Shown here: positions 38,947 through 49,061 of the stretch, one piece after another
Layout: each line of letters begins with the position of its first letter
Position numbering within the stretch: position 1 is the stretch's first letter
Made by a program: the position numbers and the translations under genes
Notes under the pieces: generated by a model
What the model saw: the letters and a program-made list of their open reading frames with translations, nothing else
Told to the model about the DNA's origin: nothing
Databases searched by the model: none
Assembly: GCF_002104335.1 (NCBI RefSeq)
Contig: NZ_CP020867.1
Location: 1,835,206 to 1,899,205, forward strand
Length of the DNA stretch: 64,000 nucleotides
Direction of reading: 5' to 3'
DNA from: Campylobacter cuniculorum DSM 23162 = LMG 24588
GTDB taxonomy: Bacteria > Campylobacterota > Campylobacteria > Campylobacterales > Campylobacteraceae

Positions 38947-39045
38947 TTAAATTTGTGTGCAAATATCATTAGAATTCATAAAATGTGTAAAATCTTGATT
39001 TAAAGAATCAAATCTTTCCTTAATTTGAGTAAAATTTTGCAACAT
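38947..39045 (-). CDS. Possible 32-residue protein between infC and the methylase
   Basis: On the minus strand ATG at 39045 opens a 32-codon frame (MLQNFTQIKERFDSLNQDF…NDICTQI) ending in TAA three bases before the methylase ATG. AAGGAC lies about eight bases upstream of the start. The tight fit between infC and the methylase, plus a helix-like, mixed-charge sequence, argue for a real small protein or leader peptide. No homologue is recognised. Confidence 0.4.
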   Translation of the reverse strand: MLQNFTQIKERFDSLNQDFTHFMNSNDICTQI

Positions 39046-39060
39046 TCATTGTCCTTTAAA

Positions 39061-39579
39061 TTAACCCCTCTTCGGTGTTACAAGCATATTAACATACCTT
39101 CCTTCAAAATTTGGTTCTTTGTCTCTGTTTGCTTTGTCCTCAACCATAGCCCAAATTTTTTCTAATAAAGCCACTCCTACTTCAGGATTTGCTACCTCTC
39201 TGCCCTTTAAAAACACACGAAACCTTACATGTTTTCCCTGCTCTAAAAATTCAAGAGCGTGTTTAACCTTGTAACTTATATCATTTTGTGCGATTTTAAC
39301 GGAAAGTTTGATTTCTTTAATGTCTATAACTTTTTGCTTTTTTTTAGCTTCTTTTTGCTTTTTTTCTTGTTGATAACGAAATTTTCCAAAGTCCATTATC
39401 TTACAAACCGGAGGTTTTGCATCGGGGGCTATCATCACCAAGTCAAGCCCTAAGCGATTTGCAAGTTTTAAACCCTCATCTGAACTAATGATGCCATAAA
39501 CCTTGCCATCATCGCCTATACAACGAATTTCATTTGCTCTTATTTCTTCATTGAGCAATACTTCTTTTTCTTTACTCAA
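39061..39579 (-). CDS. infC: Translation initiation factor IF-3
   Basis: 172 residues with the IF-3 N-domain ([20 protein letters not shown]), the linker-proximal [20 protein letters not shown], and the C-domain ([14 protein letters not shown]). It starts with TTG, overlapping the thrS stop codon (TTTTTGA), so translation is coupled to thrS and uses a non-AUG start, as is common for infC, where IF-3 limits its own synthesis. Confidence 0.95.
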   Translation of the reverse strand: MSKEKEVLLNEEIRANEIRCIGDDGKVYGIISSDEGLKLANRLGLDLVMIAPDAKPPVCKIMDFGKFRYQQEKKQKEAKKKQKVIDIKEIKLSVKIAQNDISYKVKHALEFLEQGKHVRFRVFLKGREVANPEVGVALLEKIWAMVEDKANRDKEPNFEGRYVNMLVTPKRG

Positions 39580-41393
39580 AAATGCACCTCATTCATTTTC
39601 TCCTTGATTAAATTGATAAATTCTTCTAAACCCAAATTGCTTTGCTGTTTAGCTCTTCTGTCTCTTAAAGCAACACTTTCTTTTGCCGTCTCTTCATCTC
39701 CTAAAACGATAATCATCGGCAATCTTTGCTTCTCCGCAGTCCTAATCCTTTTATTTAAGCTTTCATTTTTTTCATAAATTTCGCTATCCACTCCTAATTG
39801 CATTAAAGCTTTTTGAATTTTTTTTGCATATGCAAAATGATTTTGTGAAATGGGAATGATTCCAACTTGAATCGGAGCAATAAAAAAAGGAAATTCACCC
39901 CCACAATGTTCTGTTAAAATTCCTATAAATCTCTCAAAACTTCCTAAAATAGCACGATGCAACATAACAGGTTGTTGTTTTTCATTGTGATTGTCTGAAT
40001 ATTGCAGTTTAAATCTTTGAGGAAGATTAAAATCCACTTGTATAGTCCCACATTGCCATTTTCTGTTTAAAGCATCTGTGATTTTAATATCAATCTTTGG
40101 TCCATAAAATGCACCCCCACCTTCATCAATGCCATATTTTAAACCTTGTTCATCAAGAGCTTGTTTTAAAGCTTTTGTAGCGTTTTCCCAGATTATATCC
40201 TCTCCAATTGCTTTTTGAGGTTTGGTTGAAATTTCCATTTCATAATCAAAATCAAAGAGTTTCATCAATTTATCCACAAAACTTAAAATTTCAAGCACTT
40301 GCTCTTTGATTTGACTTGGCATACAAAAAATATGTGCATCATCTTGTGTGAATTCTCTCACTCTAAAAAGCCCGTGTAAAACCCCACTTTTTTCATGCCT
40401 ATGCACCACACCATACTCAAAAAATTTAAGAGGTAAATCACGATAGCTTCTTATTTCACTTTGATAAATTTTAATATGCCCGACACAATTCATAGGTTTT
40501 ATGCCATATTCTTGCTCGTCAATCTGTGTAAAATACATATTTTCTTTATAATTGCTATAATGTCCGCTCACTTTCCACGCGTCAGCCTTTAAAAGTTCAG
40601 GTCCTCGCACAGGTTCATAATCTCTTAGACGATGAATTTTAAATAAAAACTGCTCGAGCTTACTCCTTAATCTTGCACCATTGCTAAGCCATATCGGTAA
40701 GCCTCCGCCTATTTGCTCATCAAAGGTAAAAAGCTTAAGCTCTGTTCCAAGTTTGCGATGGTCTCTTTTTTTCGCTTCTTCTATAATGTGCAAATGTTTT
40801 CTCAAACTCTCTTTATCCGCAAAAGCTATGCCATAAATTCGTGTCAGCATTTCTCTTTTTTCATCTCCACCCAAATAGGCTCCCGCTATACGAGTTAGTT
40901 TAAAAAATTTCAAAAATTTAGTGTTAGGGATATGAGGACCTCGACATAAATCCTCAAATTCTCCTTGCTTATAAATGCTTATTTTTTCATCCGGAATTCT
41001 TAGCATAACTTCTTGTTTTAAATCATCATCTTTAAATTTTTCTAAAGCTTCTTTTTTGCTGATTTCATATTTTTGAACTTCAAAACCACAATCAACAAGT
41101 TCTTTCATCTTTTTTTCTATCTTTATTAAATCCTCTTCACCGATTTTTGTTTCCACTCTAAAATCATAATAAAATCCCTCTTCTACAACAGGACCGACAA
41201 AAAATTTAGCCTCCGGATATAAAATTTTAATCGCTTGAGCCATTAAATGGGCACAAGAATGACGCAAAACTTCTAAACTCGGCTTAGAATTATCAAAATA
41301 AAGGGCTTTTAAATCCTTAGAATTTTTAGTGTTAATGCTTTGAGTATCTATGATTTTTTCATTATCTAAATAAGCAATAATTTCTTTTTCCAT
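39576..41393 (-). CDS. thrS: Threonyl-tRNA synthetase
   Basis: A class II synthetase of 605 residues that charges tRNA-Thr. The editing domain has [11 protein letters not shown] (HxxxH zinc/editing motif), and the catalytic core has [28 protein letters not shown] and VRGxE-type motifs, [15 protein letters not shown] (motif 3). The C-terminal anticodon domain is present. The N-terminal TGS domain looks shortened (about 35 residues before the editing domain), as in other Campylobacter ThrS. Confidence 0.96.
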   Translation of the reverse strand: MEKEIIAYLDNEKIIDTQSINTKNSKDLKALYFDNSKPSLEVLRHSCAHLMAQAIKILYPEAKFFVGPVVEEGFYYDFRVETKIGEEDLIKIEKKMKELVDCGFEVQKYEISKKEALEKFKDDDLKQEVMLRIPDEKISIYKQGEFEDLCRGPHIPNTKFLKFFKLTRIAGAYLGGDEKREMLTRIYGIAFADKESLRKHLHIIEEAKKRDHRKLGTELKLFTFDEQIGGGLPIWLSNGARLRSKLEQFLFKIHRLRDYEPVRGPELLKADAWKVSGHYSNYKENMYFTQIDEQEYGIKPMNCVGHIKIYQSEIRSYRDLPLKFFEYGVVHRHEKSGVLHGLFRVREFTQDDAHIFCMPSQIKEQVLEILSFVDKLMKLFDFDYEMEISTKPQKAIGEDIIWENATKALKQALDEQGLKYGIDEGGGAFYGPKIDIKITDALNRKWQCGTIQVDFNLPQRFKLQYSDNHNEKQQPVMLHRAILGSFERFIGILTEHCGGEFPFFIAPIQVGIIPISQNHFAYAKKIQKALMQLGVDSEIYEKNESLNKRIRTAEKQRLPMIIVLGDEETAKESVALRDRRAKQQSNLGLEEFINLIKEKMNEVHF

Positions 41394-41539
41394 ATTGTAA
41401 CCAACCTCTATAAACTCTTAAGCTGTAATTGTAACTATGCAAGGCTTAATTTTTTTTTAAATTAAGCCTAATTTTAGTCCAATATCATTTTCTCATATTT
41501 ATAGTTTTTATCTTTAGCATAAACGATAGAGCAGGATTT

Positions 41540-41640
41540 TAAATTTTTCCCTTATGTTTTAATGGATTAAGATAGAGTTTGTGATTGCTTGAGAATTCTG
41601 TTTTGTCATTTTCTTTGTGTCTGGGCTTTAAATTGAAGCA
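41540..41640 (-). pseudogene. Relic of the 3' end of a second lgtF-like glycosyltransferase gene
   Basis: The minus strand here encodes HKENDKTEFSSNHKLYLN, nearly the same as HKENDKTELSSNHKLYLH near the end of the intact glycosyltransferase at 42785. The 50 bases at 41570-41619 match 42828-42877 with one difference. Upstream the similarity fades and downstream a stop follows. This is the scar of a duplicated or replaced glycosyltransferase gene. Confidence 0.65.
41570..41619 (-). repeat. 50-bp direct repeat, copy 1
   Basis: Identical to 42828-42877 except for one base (AATTCTG against AGTTCTG in plus-strand reading). Confidence 0.85.
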
Positions 41641-41662
41641 CTATTGAATTCACAAACAAACG

Positions 41663-42788
41663 CTAAGCCTTCAAACTCTCAAACAATTCCTCCCATTTTT
41701 CCATAATCACCTCTTTAGAAAATTTTTCTTGCATACGCTTTTTGGCTGCATGTCCCATTTGTTCCCTTAAGTTTTGATTCTCCATTAAAACACAGAGTTT
41801 TTCTGCAAAGCTCTCAAGGGCATTATCCTCAATCAAAAAGCCTGTTTTTGAATCTTCTATTATATCGCTAGGACCAGTATTTACATCAAAAGCAACACTT
41901 GGCAGAGCAAAAGAACTTGCCTCTAAGAGCACCATAGGCATACCCTCATACAAACTCGTCATCACATAAATGCTTGCACTTAAATATTCCTTTTCAATCT
42001 CTTTTGTAAAGGGTTTTAGTATAATAGAATCATTAAGATTTTTTGCACTAATTTGCTCTCTAAGCTCTTGTTCTAATCCTCCCTCGCCGACAATGTGTAA
42101 TTTCCACTCTCTAAAGGCTTGATTTTTTTGCACCAAGTCCCAAATTTCAATCAAACGCGAAAATCCTTTTTCTTGTGTCAATCTCCCCACACTCAAAACA
42201 ATCTTTTGTGCATGATTTGTGCTTTTTTTAGGGATTGTGGGAATGAAATTTGGAATGATAGATAAGTGACTCTTTGGATATTTTGCTTGGAATGATTTGA
42301 GTTCTTTGGAGCTAAGCAAAACAATGTGAGGGAATATTGAGAAATCTTGATGAAAATTATTGTGAAACTCATAGGCTCCATGCACGATTTTAACGGCTCT
42401 CTCTTTGTACTTTGCAATAACTTTATTGAGCGTATTAAAGGGGGCGTTGCAAATGATAAAATCGGGGTTTTCTTTGCAAATGAGATTCTCAAAATCCCTT
42501 CTGCATTGATAGAGCAAATAGGCATTCAGTGGTGTTATAAAAAGGCGCAAAAACTCTCTTAGAATCTTACCCTATCTATTCTTGGGCTTCTTAAATCCTA
42601 AGCGATGGGTGGAGAGTTTGACTTGAATGTCCTTAGAATGCAATCGCGACAAATCCGCTCCCTCTTTATGCAATGCAAAGATGCTTATCTCATGCCCTCT
42701 CTCTGCAAAAGCATTAGCGAGATTGCATACAACGCGTTCAATCCCCCCCCCCTATACTCATAGTGTTTGCTGTGAGTAATATTTTCAT
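41663..42788 (-). pseudogene. Family-4 glycosyltransferase, phase-variable and interrupted in this sequence
   Basis: The gene starts at ATG 42788, overlapping the stop of the preceding glycosyltransferase (ATGA). It reads MKILLTANTMSIGGG before hitting TGA, because the G10 tract is out of frame. With nine G it continues as IERVVCNLANAFAERGHEIS, a normal GT4 N-terminus, but a TAG at 42574-42572 then stops it in the same frame. The C-terminal part, open from TTG at 42550, holds the GT4 donor site (SLYEGMPMVLLEASSFALP, E-x7-E) and GEGG. So there are two lesions: a reversible tract and a point nonsense. An internally started C-terminal fragment would lack the acceptor domain. Likely substrate: LOS or capsule sugar; unproven. 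Confidence 0.75.
42743..42752 (-). repeat. G10 contingency tract in the family-4 glycosyltransferase gene
   Basis: Ten C on the plus strand. Encodes Gly-Gly-Gly plus one base at codons 13-16. Ten places TGA two codons later; nine restores the frame up to the downstream TAG. Confidence 0.88.
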
Positions 42789-44344
42789 TCTATTCTCCAA
42801 TCTTTGATTCTCTTTTGAATTGTATGAAGATAGAGTTTGTGATTGCTTGAGAGTTCTGTTTTGTCATTTTCTTTGTGCCAAAGATGATAGGCTATGCCTT
42901 TGAATTTAAGACGTCTTAATTCTCCGCCATTGAATAAAAATCTCGCGACAAACTCACTATCATCGCGTCCCCAGCTCATAAAATTTTCATTAAATCCCCC
43001 GATGGATTCAAAGTCTGCTCTATAAAAGCTCATATTGCAACCCCTCACGCCTTTAATCAATTCTTTATGGGCAAAAACCTCGCTTGTAATGCGAGAGTTC
43101 TTATAAATAAGGCTTGATAAAAGCGGAATCCTAAGGGCTTTAAAAGCAAAGGGAAGTTTGGGAATATTGTTTTTGTCATATTGCCCCCCATTTAAAATTT
43201 CATCTGTTTGAGCTTGATTTAAGATAATGCGCCCCCCTTGTAAATAGACTTTATGCTTGGCAAAATCCAGATGATCCTTGATAAAATGGGAATCCAAAAT
43301 CATATCCCCATCAACGATAATGATGTATTCGCATTGTGTGGAATTGATTGCGTTATTGCGACTTGCATTGAGCCGATAGCCTCTGTCTTCTTGCCAAATG
43401 TGCTTTAAGGGGCAGGGGAAAGTCTTTTGATACTCTTTAATCAAGCTTGCCGTCTCCTCCGTGCTTCCATCATCGGCGATTAAAACTTCTTGTGGTAAAA
43501 CTTCAAGCCTTTTTACAGAATCAAGCACCAAACCCAGACGTTTTTTTTGGTTATAAGTGGTGATGATTAAGGCACAAGTAGGGGCTTTGTGCGTGAGTTC
43601 GTAGAGCTTAGCGTATTTGAAAAAGACTCCCAAAGAATTACAAAAGCTTATAATAAATCCCTTATAACCATACAAAAAACCTTTTTTAAAACAATAATCC
43701 CTTATGAATTTGAAACTCCCACGCACGAGAGCCTTAAGCATAGAAGCTTTTTTGTGGAGGTTTTGCTGTGCCCAAAGGTCAGAATAAAACTGCATTTTAT
43801 CAAGCAGTCCGTAGATGTTGTCATAGGCGTAATGCTTCAGCCCCGCTTTGAGCTTTATAATGTTTGCATTTTGTGGAATGATGAGGCTTTCATGCACGAC
43901 ATTATCATTAAAATGTGTGAAATCCTTATGAAACACTCTTAAAACATAATCAGGATACCAGCCACAAGCCTTAATCCACTCACCCTTATAGAGATTTTGA
44001 CGCGGGAGAGAAACAATACATTCTTTATCAAAATCAAGCAAAGCAAGTTCTTCACAACAAGAATTTTCTAAAACTTCGTCCGCATCGATGTTAAAAATTA
44101 CTTCATTTTTTGCATAACTTAAAGCAAGATTTTTCAATGCACCAAAGCCGATAAATTCACTTTTTTCTATGCGTAAATTTGGAAATTCTTGTTTGAATTT
44201 ATAAGCAATTTCTAAGGTATCATCACTGCTGCCATTATCAAGCAGAACAATCTCACCAAAATTTTTAAGCGAATTAAGACATTCTAACAAAGTTGCTCCG
44301 CCGTTTTTGACGATTATAATCACGCTTATTTTTGAAAAATCCAT
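42785..44344 (-). CDS. Two-domain family-2 glycosyltransferase, LgtF-like
   Basis: 519 residues with two GT2 domains. Domain 1 (residues 1 to about 240) has SVIIIVKNGGATLLECLNSL, LLDNGSSDDT and FNIDADEVLE and resembles WaaE-type inner-core glucosyltransferases. Domain 2 (about 255-519) has ALIITTYNQKKRLGLVLDSV, IADDGSTEETA, IVDGDMIL and GGFNENFMSWGRDDSEF. This layout matches LgtF (Cj1135), which adds two glucoses to the heptoses of the LOS inner core. Here it stands outside a complete LOS locus and is followed by the interrupted family-4 enzyme with a four-base overlap. The name is held back because orthology was not tested. Confidence 0.82.
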   Translation of the reverse strand: MDFSKISVIIIVKNGGATLLECLNSLKNFGEIVLLDNGSSDDTLEIAYKFKQEFPNLRIEKSEFIGFGALKNLALSYAKNEVIFNIDADEVLENSCCEELALLDFDKECIVSLPRQNLYKGEWIKACGWYPDYVLRVFHKDFTHFNDNVVHESLIIPQNANIIKLKAGLKHYAYDNIYGLLDKMQFYSDLWAQQNLHKKASMLKALVRGSFKFIRDYCFKKGFLYGYKGFIISFCNSLGVFFKYAKLYELTHKAPTCALIITTYNQKKRLGLVLDSVKRLEVLPQEVLIADDGSTEETASLIKEYQKTFPCPLKHIWQEDRGYRLNASRNNAINSTQCEYIIIVDGDMILDSHFIKDHLDFAKHKVYLQGGRIILNQAQTDEILNGGQYDKNNIPKLPFAFKALRIPLLSSLIYKNSRITSEVFAHKELIKGVRGCNMSFYRADFESIGGFNENFMSWGRDDSEFVARFLFNGGELRRLKFKGIAYHLWHKENDKTELSSNHKLYLHTIQKRIKDWRIE

Positions 44345-44456
44345 ACAAATCCTCTTATAAAACTCAAATGTAATCTCAATTTCATTCTTCTAAAAATTTT
44401 TAAAATGAAAATATAAAACTTTTATATCAAAGCATTTTAACATAATTTCATTGAAA

Positions 44457-45260
44457 TTAAAAAAGACTTCCAGCATCTAAAATACCAAAAATATATAAAC
44501 AAAAAAACAAAACTCCCAAAACAATGCGATAAATTCCAAAGACGATAAAATCAAATTTAGAAATGAATTTTAAAAAAATTTTAATCGCAAAAACTGCCAC
44601 CACAAAGGCTGTGATAAAGCCTATTAATAAAGGGATTAAGGAATTTGTATTGCTCAATATACTCGGCTCTTTATACACACTATAAGCGGTTGCACTCATC
44701 ATAGTTGGTAGAGCGAGTAAAAAGCTAAATTCTGTCGCAACCTTGCGATTGAGTCCTAATAAAAGTCCGCCAATGATACTTGCTCCGCTCCTTGAAGTTC
44801 CCGGAATCATGGCTAAGGACTGGATTAAACCTATGAAAAAAGCTTGTTTGAAACTGATTGAGTCTAAAGAATTGACCGCATAATTCTTGCCTCTATGCCT
44901 CAATTCTAAGACAATGAAAACAGCTCCGCCAAAAATCAGCATAAACACGACCACATAGCCATTAAACAAGTTTTTAATAAAACCATAGATAAACAATCCT
45001 ATCAATCCGGTGGGAATGAATGCAATTGCGAGTTTAAACCAAAGTTTAAATCCTTGCAAGAGCTTGTGCCAAAATACAAAAAGCACGGCTAAAATGGAAC
45101 CAAGCTGAATGATGATTAAAAAATGACTCCAAAATTCGCCATTTTTTATATTGATACCTAAAATTGTTGTGGCTAAAATCATATGTCCGGTTGAAGAAAC
45201 GGGCAGAAATTCGGTTAAACCCTCTACGATTCCAAGAATCAAAGCGTATAAATTTTGCAT
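44457..45260 (-). CDS. uppP: Undecaprenyl-diphosphate phosphatase UppP (BacA)
   Basis: A polytopic membrane protein of 267 residues. The two catalytic repeats are visible: [14 protein letters not shown] near the N-terminus and [15 protein letters not shown] in the middle. It recycles undecaprenyl pyrophosphate to the phosphate used for peptidoglycan, LOS and N-glycan assembly, and gives bacitracin tolerance. It lies seven bases downstream of nrdA. Confidence 0.95.
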   Translation of the reverse strand: MQNLYALILGIVEGLTEFLPVSSTGHMILATTILGINIKNGEFWSHFLIIIQLGSILAVLFVFWHKLLQGFKLWFKLAIAFIPTGLIGLFIYGFIKNLFNGYVVVFMLIFGGAVFIVLELRHRGKNYAVNSLDSISFKQAFFIGLIQSLAMIPGTSRSGASIIGGLLLGLNRKVATEFSFLLALPTMMSATAYSVYKEPSILSNTNSLIPLLIGFITAFVVAVFAIKIFLKFISKFDFIVFGIYRIVLGVLFFCLYIFGILDAGSLF

Positions 45261-45266
45261 AAAAAA

Positions 45267-47636
45267 TTATTGACACCCTTCACATTCTATGCTTCTATCA
45301 GCAACATTGACTTTTTCGCTATCAGGGCTTTCGCTTCTTAGATAATACGTTGATTTTATACCAAGCTCCCAAGCAAGTTGATAAATTTCATTAAGATAAC
45401 CTCCACTTGCCTTATCTAAAGATAAAAAGATGTTTAAACTTTGTCCTTGGTCAATCCATTTTCCACGCACCGCAGCAGCTTTGATAAGAATTTTTTGATC
45501 AAGTTCATAAGCGGGAGTGTAGTATTGCCAAGTTTCAAGACTTAAATTTGGCACCACCACAGGAATCATTCCGCTTAAATTTTGCTCAAACCATTTGCGT
45601 TTATAAACAGGTTCTATGGTTTGAGTCGTGCCTACAAGTATGGATATAGAAGAGGTTGGAGCGATTGCCATTAAATAACCATTTCTCATTCCATCTCTTT
45701 TAACCTTTTGTCTGAGTTTCTCCCAATCACACTCGCTTTGATCGAACAATCCTTCTCTTAAAGTAAGAGCCTTTGCTTTCGTACTTGCTACATCAATAGG
45801 AAAAATTCCTTTACTCCAATTCGAGCCTTGAAAATCCGGATAAGACCCTTTTTCTATCGCTAAATTTGAGCTTGAATTAATGGCTTCATAGCTTATAACT
45901 TCCATTATCTCATCAATCTTGTTTAAATGCTCATCGCTTCCCCAAAAAATCTTTGCTTCAGCAAGCATTTGAGCCTCACCCATAACACCAAGTCCTATAG
46001 AGCGGGATTGTAAATTTGTATTTTTAACCTTAATATGAGGATAAAAATTAAGATCAATCACATTATCAAGCATTCTAATGGCTGTTGGCACAACTCTTTG
46101 TATATCTTCTTTGGTATGAACCTTGCTAAGATTGATACTTGCAAGATTACACACCGCGGTTTTTCCATCATTTTTTAATTTCTCAACTATATAGACTTTA
46201 TTGCCTTCAATGCTGTCAAGAGTGCTGATTTTTTTTGCTGGTTTTTCATAGCCTCCATCGATTGTAATTTTTTCATCTTCATCATAATAACTTTCTTTGC
46301 CATTTTCAAAAACAACTTTGATTTGATAATAATTTGGCTCTGTGTTTTGAAAAATCTCTGTGCATAAATTTGAACTGCGAATGATTCCTACATGGGAATT
46401 TGGATTTGCTTTGTTTGCATTGTCTTTAAAACATAAAAATGGCAAACCCGTTTCAAAATAACTGAGTAAAATTTTCTTCCAAAGCTCCTTAGCTTCGATA
46501 ATCTCTTTGGTGATTTTTTCATTTTTTTCATATTCTTCATAACGTTTTTCAAAATCCTCTCCATAAAGCTCACACAAATCCGCAGTATCCGCAGGATCAA
46601 AAAGGGTCCATTTGTCGTTTGCTTTAACCCTTTTCATAAATAAATCATTCACCCATAAAGCAGGGAAAAGCTCGTGTGCCCTACGTCTTTCTTCGCCTGA
46701 ATTCTTACGCAAATCAATAAAATCATTAATGTCCATATGCCAAGTTTCTATATAAACAGCAATTGCACCCTTTCTTGTGCCAAGCTGATCCACAGCTACA
46801 GCTATGTCATTTGTAATTTTAAGAAAAGGGATAATCCCCCCGGCTGCATTTTTATGCCCATCAATGCTTCCGCCCATTGCACGTACTTTAGACCAATCCC
46901 AACCTATGCCCCCGCCAAATTTAGAAAGCAAAGCCATTTCTTTATAAGAATCAAAAATTCCTTCGATATTATCCGGAGTGCTTCCTATATAACAAGAGCT
47001 AAGTTGATGGCGCGTGGTTCTTGCATTTGAGAGAGTAGGAGTGGCTAACATCACTTCAAATTTAGAAATTAAATCATAAAATTTTTTAGCCCATTCTTGA
47101 GGATTGAATTCATTTTGTGCTAAAAACATCGCAATAGCCATAAACATTTGCTGGGGTAATTCTATAGGCATACCCTTACTATCTTTAATAAGATAGCGAT
47201 CATAGAGAGTTTTTACTCCTAAATAGGTAAATTGCAAATCTCTTTCAGGTTTTATATAATCATTTAAATCATCTAAATCGTATTTTTCTTTGAGTCCAAG
47301 TAAAATACGTCCCTCTTTTTCACCTCGTTCAAAATAATCTCTTAAATGATTGTAGCGATTCATTCCATTAACTTTTTTATACAAATCATACAGAAAAAGT
47401 CTTGCGGCTACAAAGGTCCAATTAGGACAATCAACATCGATTTTATCGACTGCAGTTTTGATTAAGGTTTTTTGAATTTCTTCTGTTGAAATTCCATCGC
47501 GAAATTGAATCTTTGCATCAAGTTCTAATTCACTTAAATTCACTCCATCTAAATCCCTCACCGCATCTTGAGTGCATTTTTTAATCTTTGAAACATTAAG
47601 CTCTTCTGTACGTCCATTTCTTTTGATGACTTTCAT
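45267..47636 (-). CDS. nrdA: Ribonucleoside-diphosphate reductase class Ia alpha subunit NrdA
   Basis: 789 residues. The N-terminus is an ATP-cone (VIKRNGRTEELNVSKIKKC) for overall activity control. LSSCYIGSTPDNIEGIF has the active-site Cys, KFGGGIGWDWSKVRAMGG and NLCTEIF are catalytic-site segments, and the C-terminal CEGCQ carries the redox-active Cys pair. It reduces ribonucleotides aerobically with NrdB, which is encoded elsewhere, as in C. jejuni. It follows purB by 16 bases. Confidence 0.96.
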   Translation of the reverse strand: MKVIKRNGRTEELNVSKIKKCTQDAVRDLDGVNLSELELDAKIQFRDGISTEEIQKTLIKTAVDKIDVDCPNWTFVAARLFLYDLYKKVNGMNRYNHLRDYFERGEKEGRILLGLKEKYDLDDLNDYIKPERDLQFTYLGVKTLYDRYLIKDSKGMPIELPQQMFMAIAMFLAQNEFNPQEWAKKFYDLISKFEVMLATPTLSNARTTRHQLSSCYIGSTPDNIEGIFDSYKEMALLSKFGGGIGWDWSKVRAMGGSIDGHKNAAGGIIPFLKITNDIAVAVDQLGTRKGAIAVYIETWHMDINDFIDLRKNSGEERRRAHELFPALWVNDLFMKRVKANDKWTLFDPADTADLCELYGEDFEKRYEEYEKNEKITKEIIEAKELWKKILLSYFETGLPFLCFKDNANKANPNSHVGIIRSSNLCTEIFQNTEPNYYQIKVVFENGKESYYDEDEKITIDGGYEKPAKKISTLDSIEGNKVYIVEKLKNDGKTAVCNLASINLSKVHTKEDIQRVVPTAIRMLDNVIDLNFYPHIKVKNTNLQSRSIGLGVMGEAQMLAEAKIFWGSDEHLNKIDEIMEVISYEAINSSSNLAIEKGSYPDFQGSNWSKGIFPIDVASTKAKALTLREGLFDQSECDWEKLRQKVKRDGMRNGYLMAIAPTSSISILVGTTQTIEPVYKRKWFEQNLSGMIPVVVPNLSLETWQYYTPAYELDQKILIKAAAVRGKWIDQGQSLNIFLSLDKASGGYLNEIYQLAWELGIKSTYYLRSESPDSEKVNVADRSIECEGCQ

Positions 47637-47652
47637 ATTTTTACCTTAAAAA

Positions 47653-48981
47653 TTATTTAAAAACTCGTGCAAAAATTGCATCAATATTTTTCGTATAATA
47701 CTCATAATCAAAGCATTTTCTAATGTCTTCTTCACTCAAACTCTGTCTTAATTCTTTATCGTTTAAAAGTTCAAGCAAAAACAAGCTTTCATTCTTAGAA
47801 TTAAGAGCTGCTTTTCCGTTTTGTAAATCATTCCAAACTTTCATTGCGTTCCTTTGGACAATTTTATACGCATTTTCACGCGTTATGCCTTTAAATGGGA
47901 GTTCTAAAAGCAATCTTCCTGAAAAAACAAGTCCGCCTGTAAGATTTAAATTTTTCATCATATTTTTAGGATAAACAAGAAGCTTGTCAATTAAATTTGC
48001 AAGACGTACAAGCATAAAATCGGCTGTTATAAAGGAATCGGGCAAAATAAATCTCTCAACACTTGAATGTGAAATATCCCTTTCATGCCACAAAGCAACA
48101 TTTTCTAAAGCTGGTGTTACAAAGGAGCGAAGTACTCTACAAAGCCCTGTGATATTTTCACTCAAGACCGGATTTCTTTTATGTGGCATTGCAGAGCTTC
48201 CTTTTTGCCCCTGTGAAAAATATTCTTCAGCTTCATAAACTTCTGTTCTTTGAAAATGCCTTATCGATACAGCGATTTTTTCACAACTTGCGGCTAAAAT
48301 GGCTATAGCAGAGATAACTTGTGCGTAACGATCTCTTTGTATGATTTGATTTGATATTGGAGCAGCTTTTAAGCCTAATTCCTTACAAATTTCTTCTTCA
48401 AATTCCAAAGGTGCGTGGGCAAAATTTCCCATTGCTCCGCTGATTTTTCCATAACTTATAAGTTCTTTAGTATGCAAAAGTAAATCTTTAGAATGAGTGA
48501 GCTCATCATACCAAAGAGCCAAAACCAAACCAAAACTAATAGGTTCGCCATGAATTCCATGACTCCTACCGACCATTAAAGTTTTTTTATGTTCCACCGC
48601 TCGTTTTTTAATAATATTTAAGAGTGTTTCTAAATCTTCTAAAATCAATTCTAAGCTTTCTTTGATTTGCAAAGCCACAGCTGTATCAATGCAATCAGAG
48701 CTTGTCATAGCATAATGCACAAAGCGACTCTCTTCTCCTAAACTCTCGCTGACACTCGTTAAAAAAGCTATGACATCGTGTTTTGTTGTCTTTTCTATCT
48801 CGTCGATTCTTTTGATATCAAATTGAGCATTTTTTATGATTTTTTCGCAGTCTGTATCGCTTATAAGCCCTAATTTATTCCAAGCTTTAACAGCCGCGAG
48901 TTCTACTTTGAGCCAAGCATCATATTTAGCTTGTAAATTCCACTTTTTAGCCATAATTTCTCTACTATATCTTTCAACCAT
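47653..48981 (-). CDS. purB: Adenylosuccinate lyase
   Basis: 442 residues of the fumarase/aspartase superfamily. MTSSDCIDTA, VGRSHGIHGEP (catalytic His) and GSSAMPHKRNPVLSENI (flexible signature loop with the catalytic Ser) are present. It acts twice in purine synthesis, on SAICAR and on adenylosuccinate. It forms a purB-nrdA-uppP transcription unit with short gaps. Confidence 0.96.
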   Translation of the reverse strand: MVERYSREIMAKKWNLQAKYDAWLKVELAAVKAWNKLGLISDTDCEKIIKNAQFDIKRIDEIEKTTKHDVIAFLTSVSESLGEESRFVHYAMTSSDCIDTAVALQIKESLELILEDLETLLNIIKKRAVEHKKTLMVGRSHGIHGEPISFGLVLALWYDELTHSKDLLLHTKELISYGKISGAMGNFAHAPLEFEEEICKELGLKAAPISNQIIQRDRYAQVISAIAILAASCEKIAVSIRHFQRTEVYEAEEYFSQGQKGSSAMPHKRNPVLSENITGLCRVLRSFVTPALENVALWHERDISHSSVERFILPDSFITADFMLVRLANLIDKLLVYPKNMMKNLNLTGGLVFSGRLLLELPFKGITRENAYKIVQRNAMKVWNDLQNGKAALNSKNESLFLLELLNDKELRQSLSEEDIRKCFDYEYYTKNIDAIFARVFK

Positions 48982-49061
48982 AACTTAAAAACCTTTTTTG
49001 GCTATAATTTTAGTTTAAAAATCATAATTTTATCTAAGAAAAATTTAGAAAAGGATTAAGT

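Noticed and set aside
43184-43237. Two C6 runs inside the LgtF-like gene
   Set aside because: Six bases each; below the length that varies readily, and both in frame.
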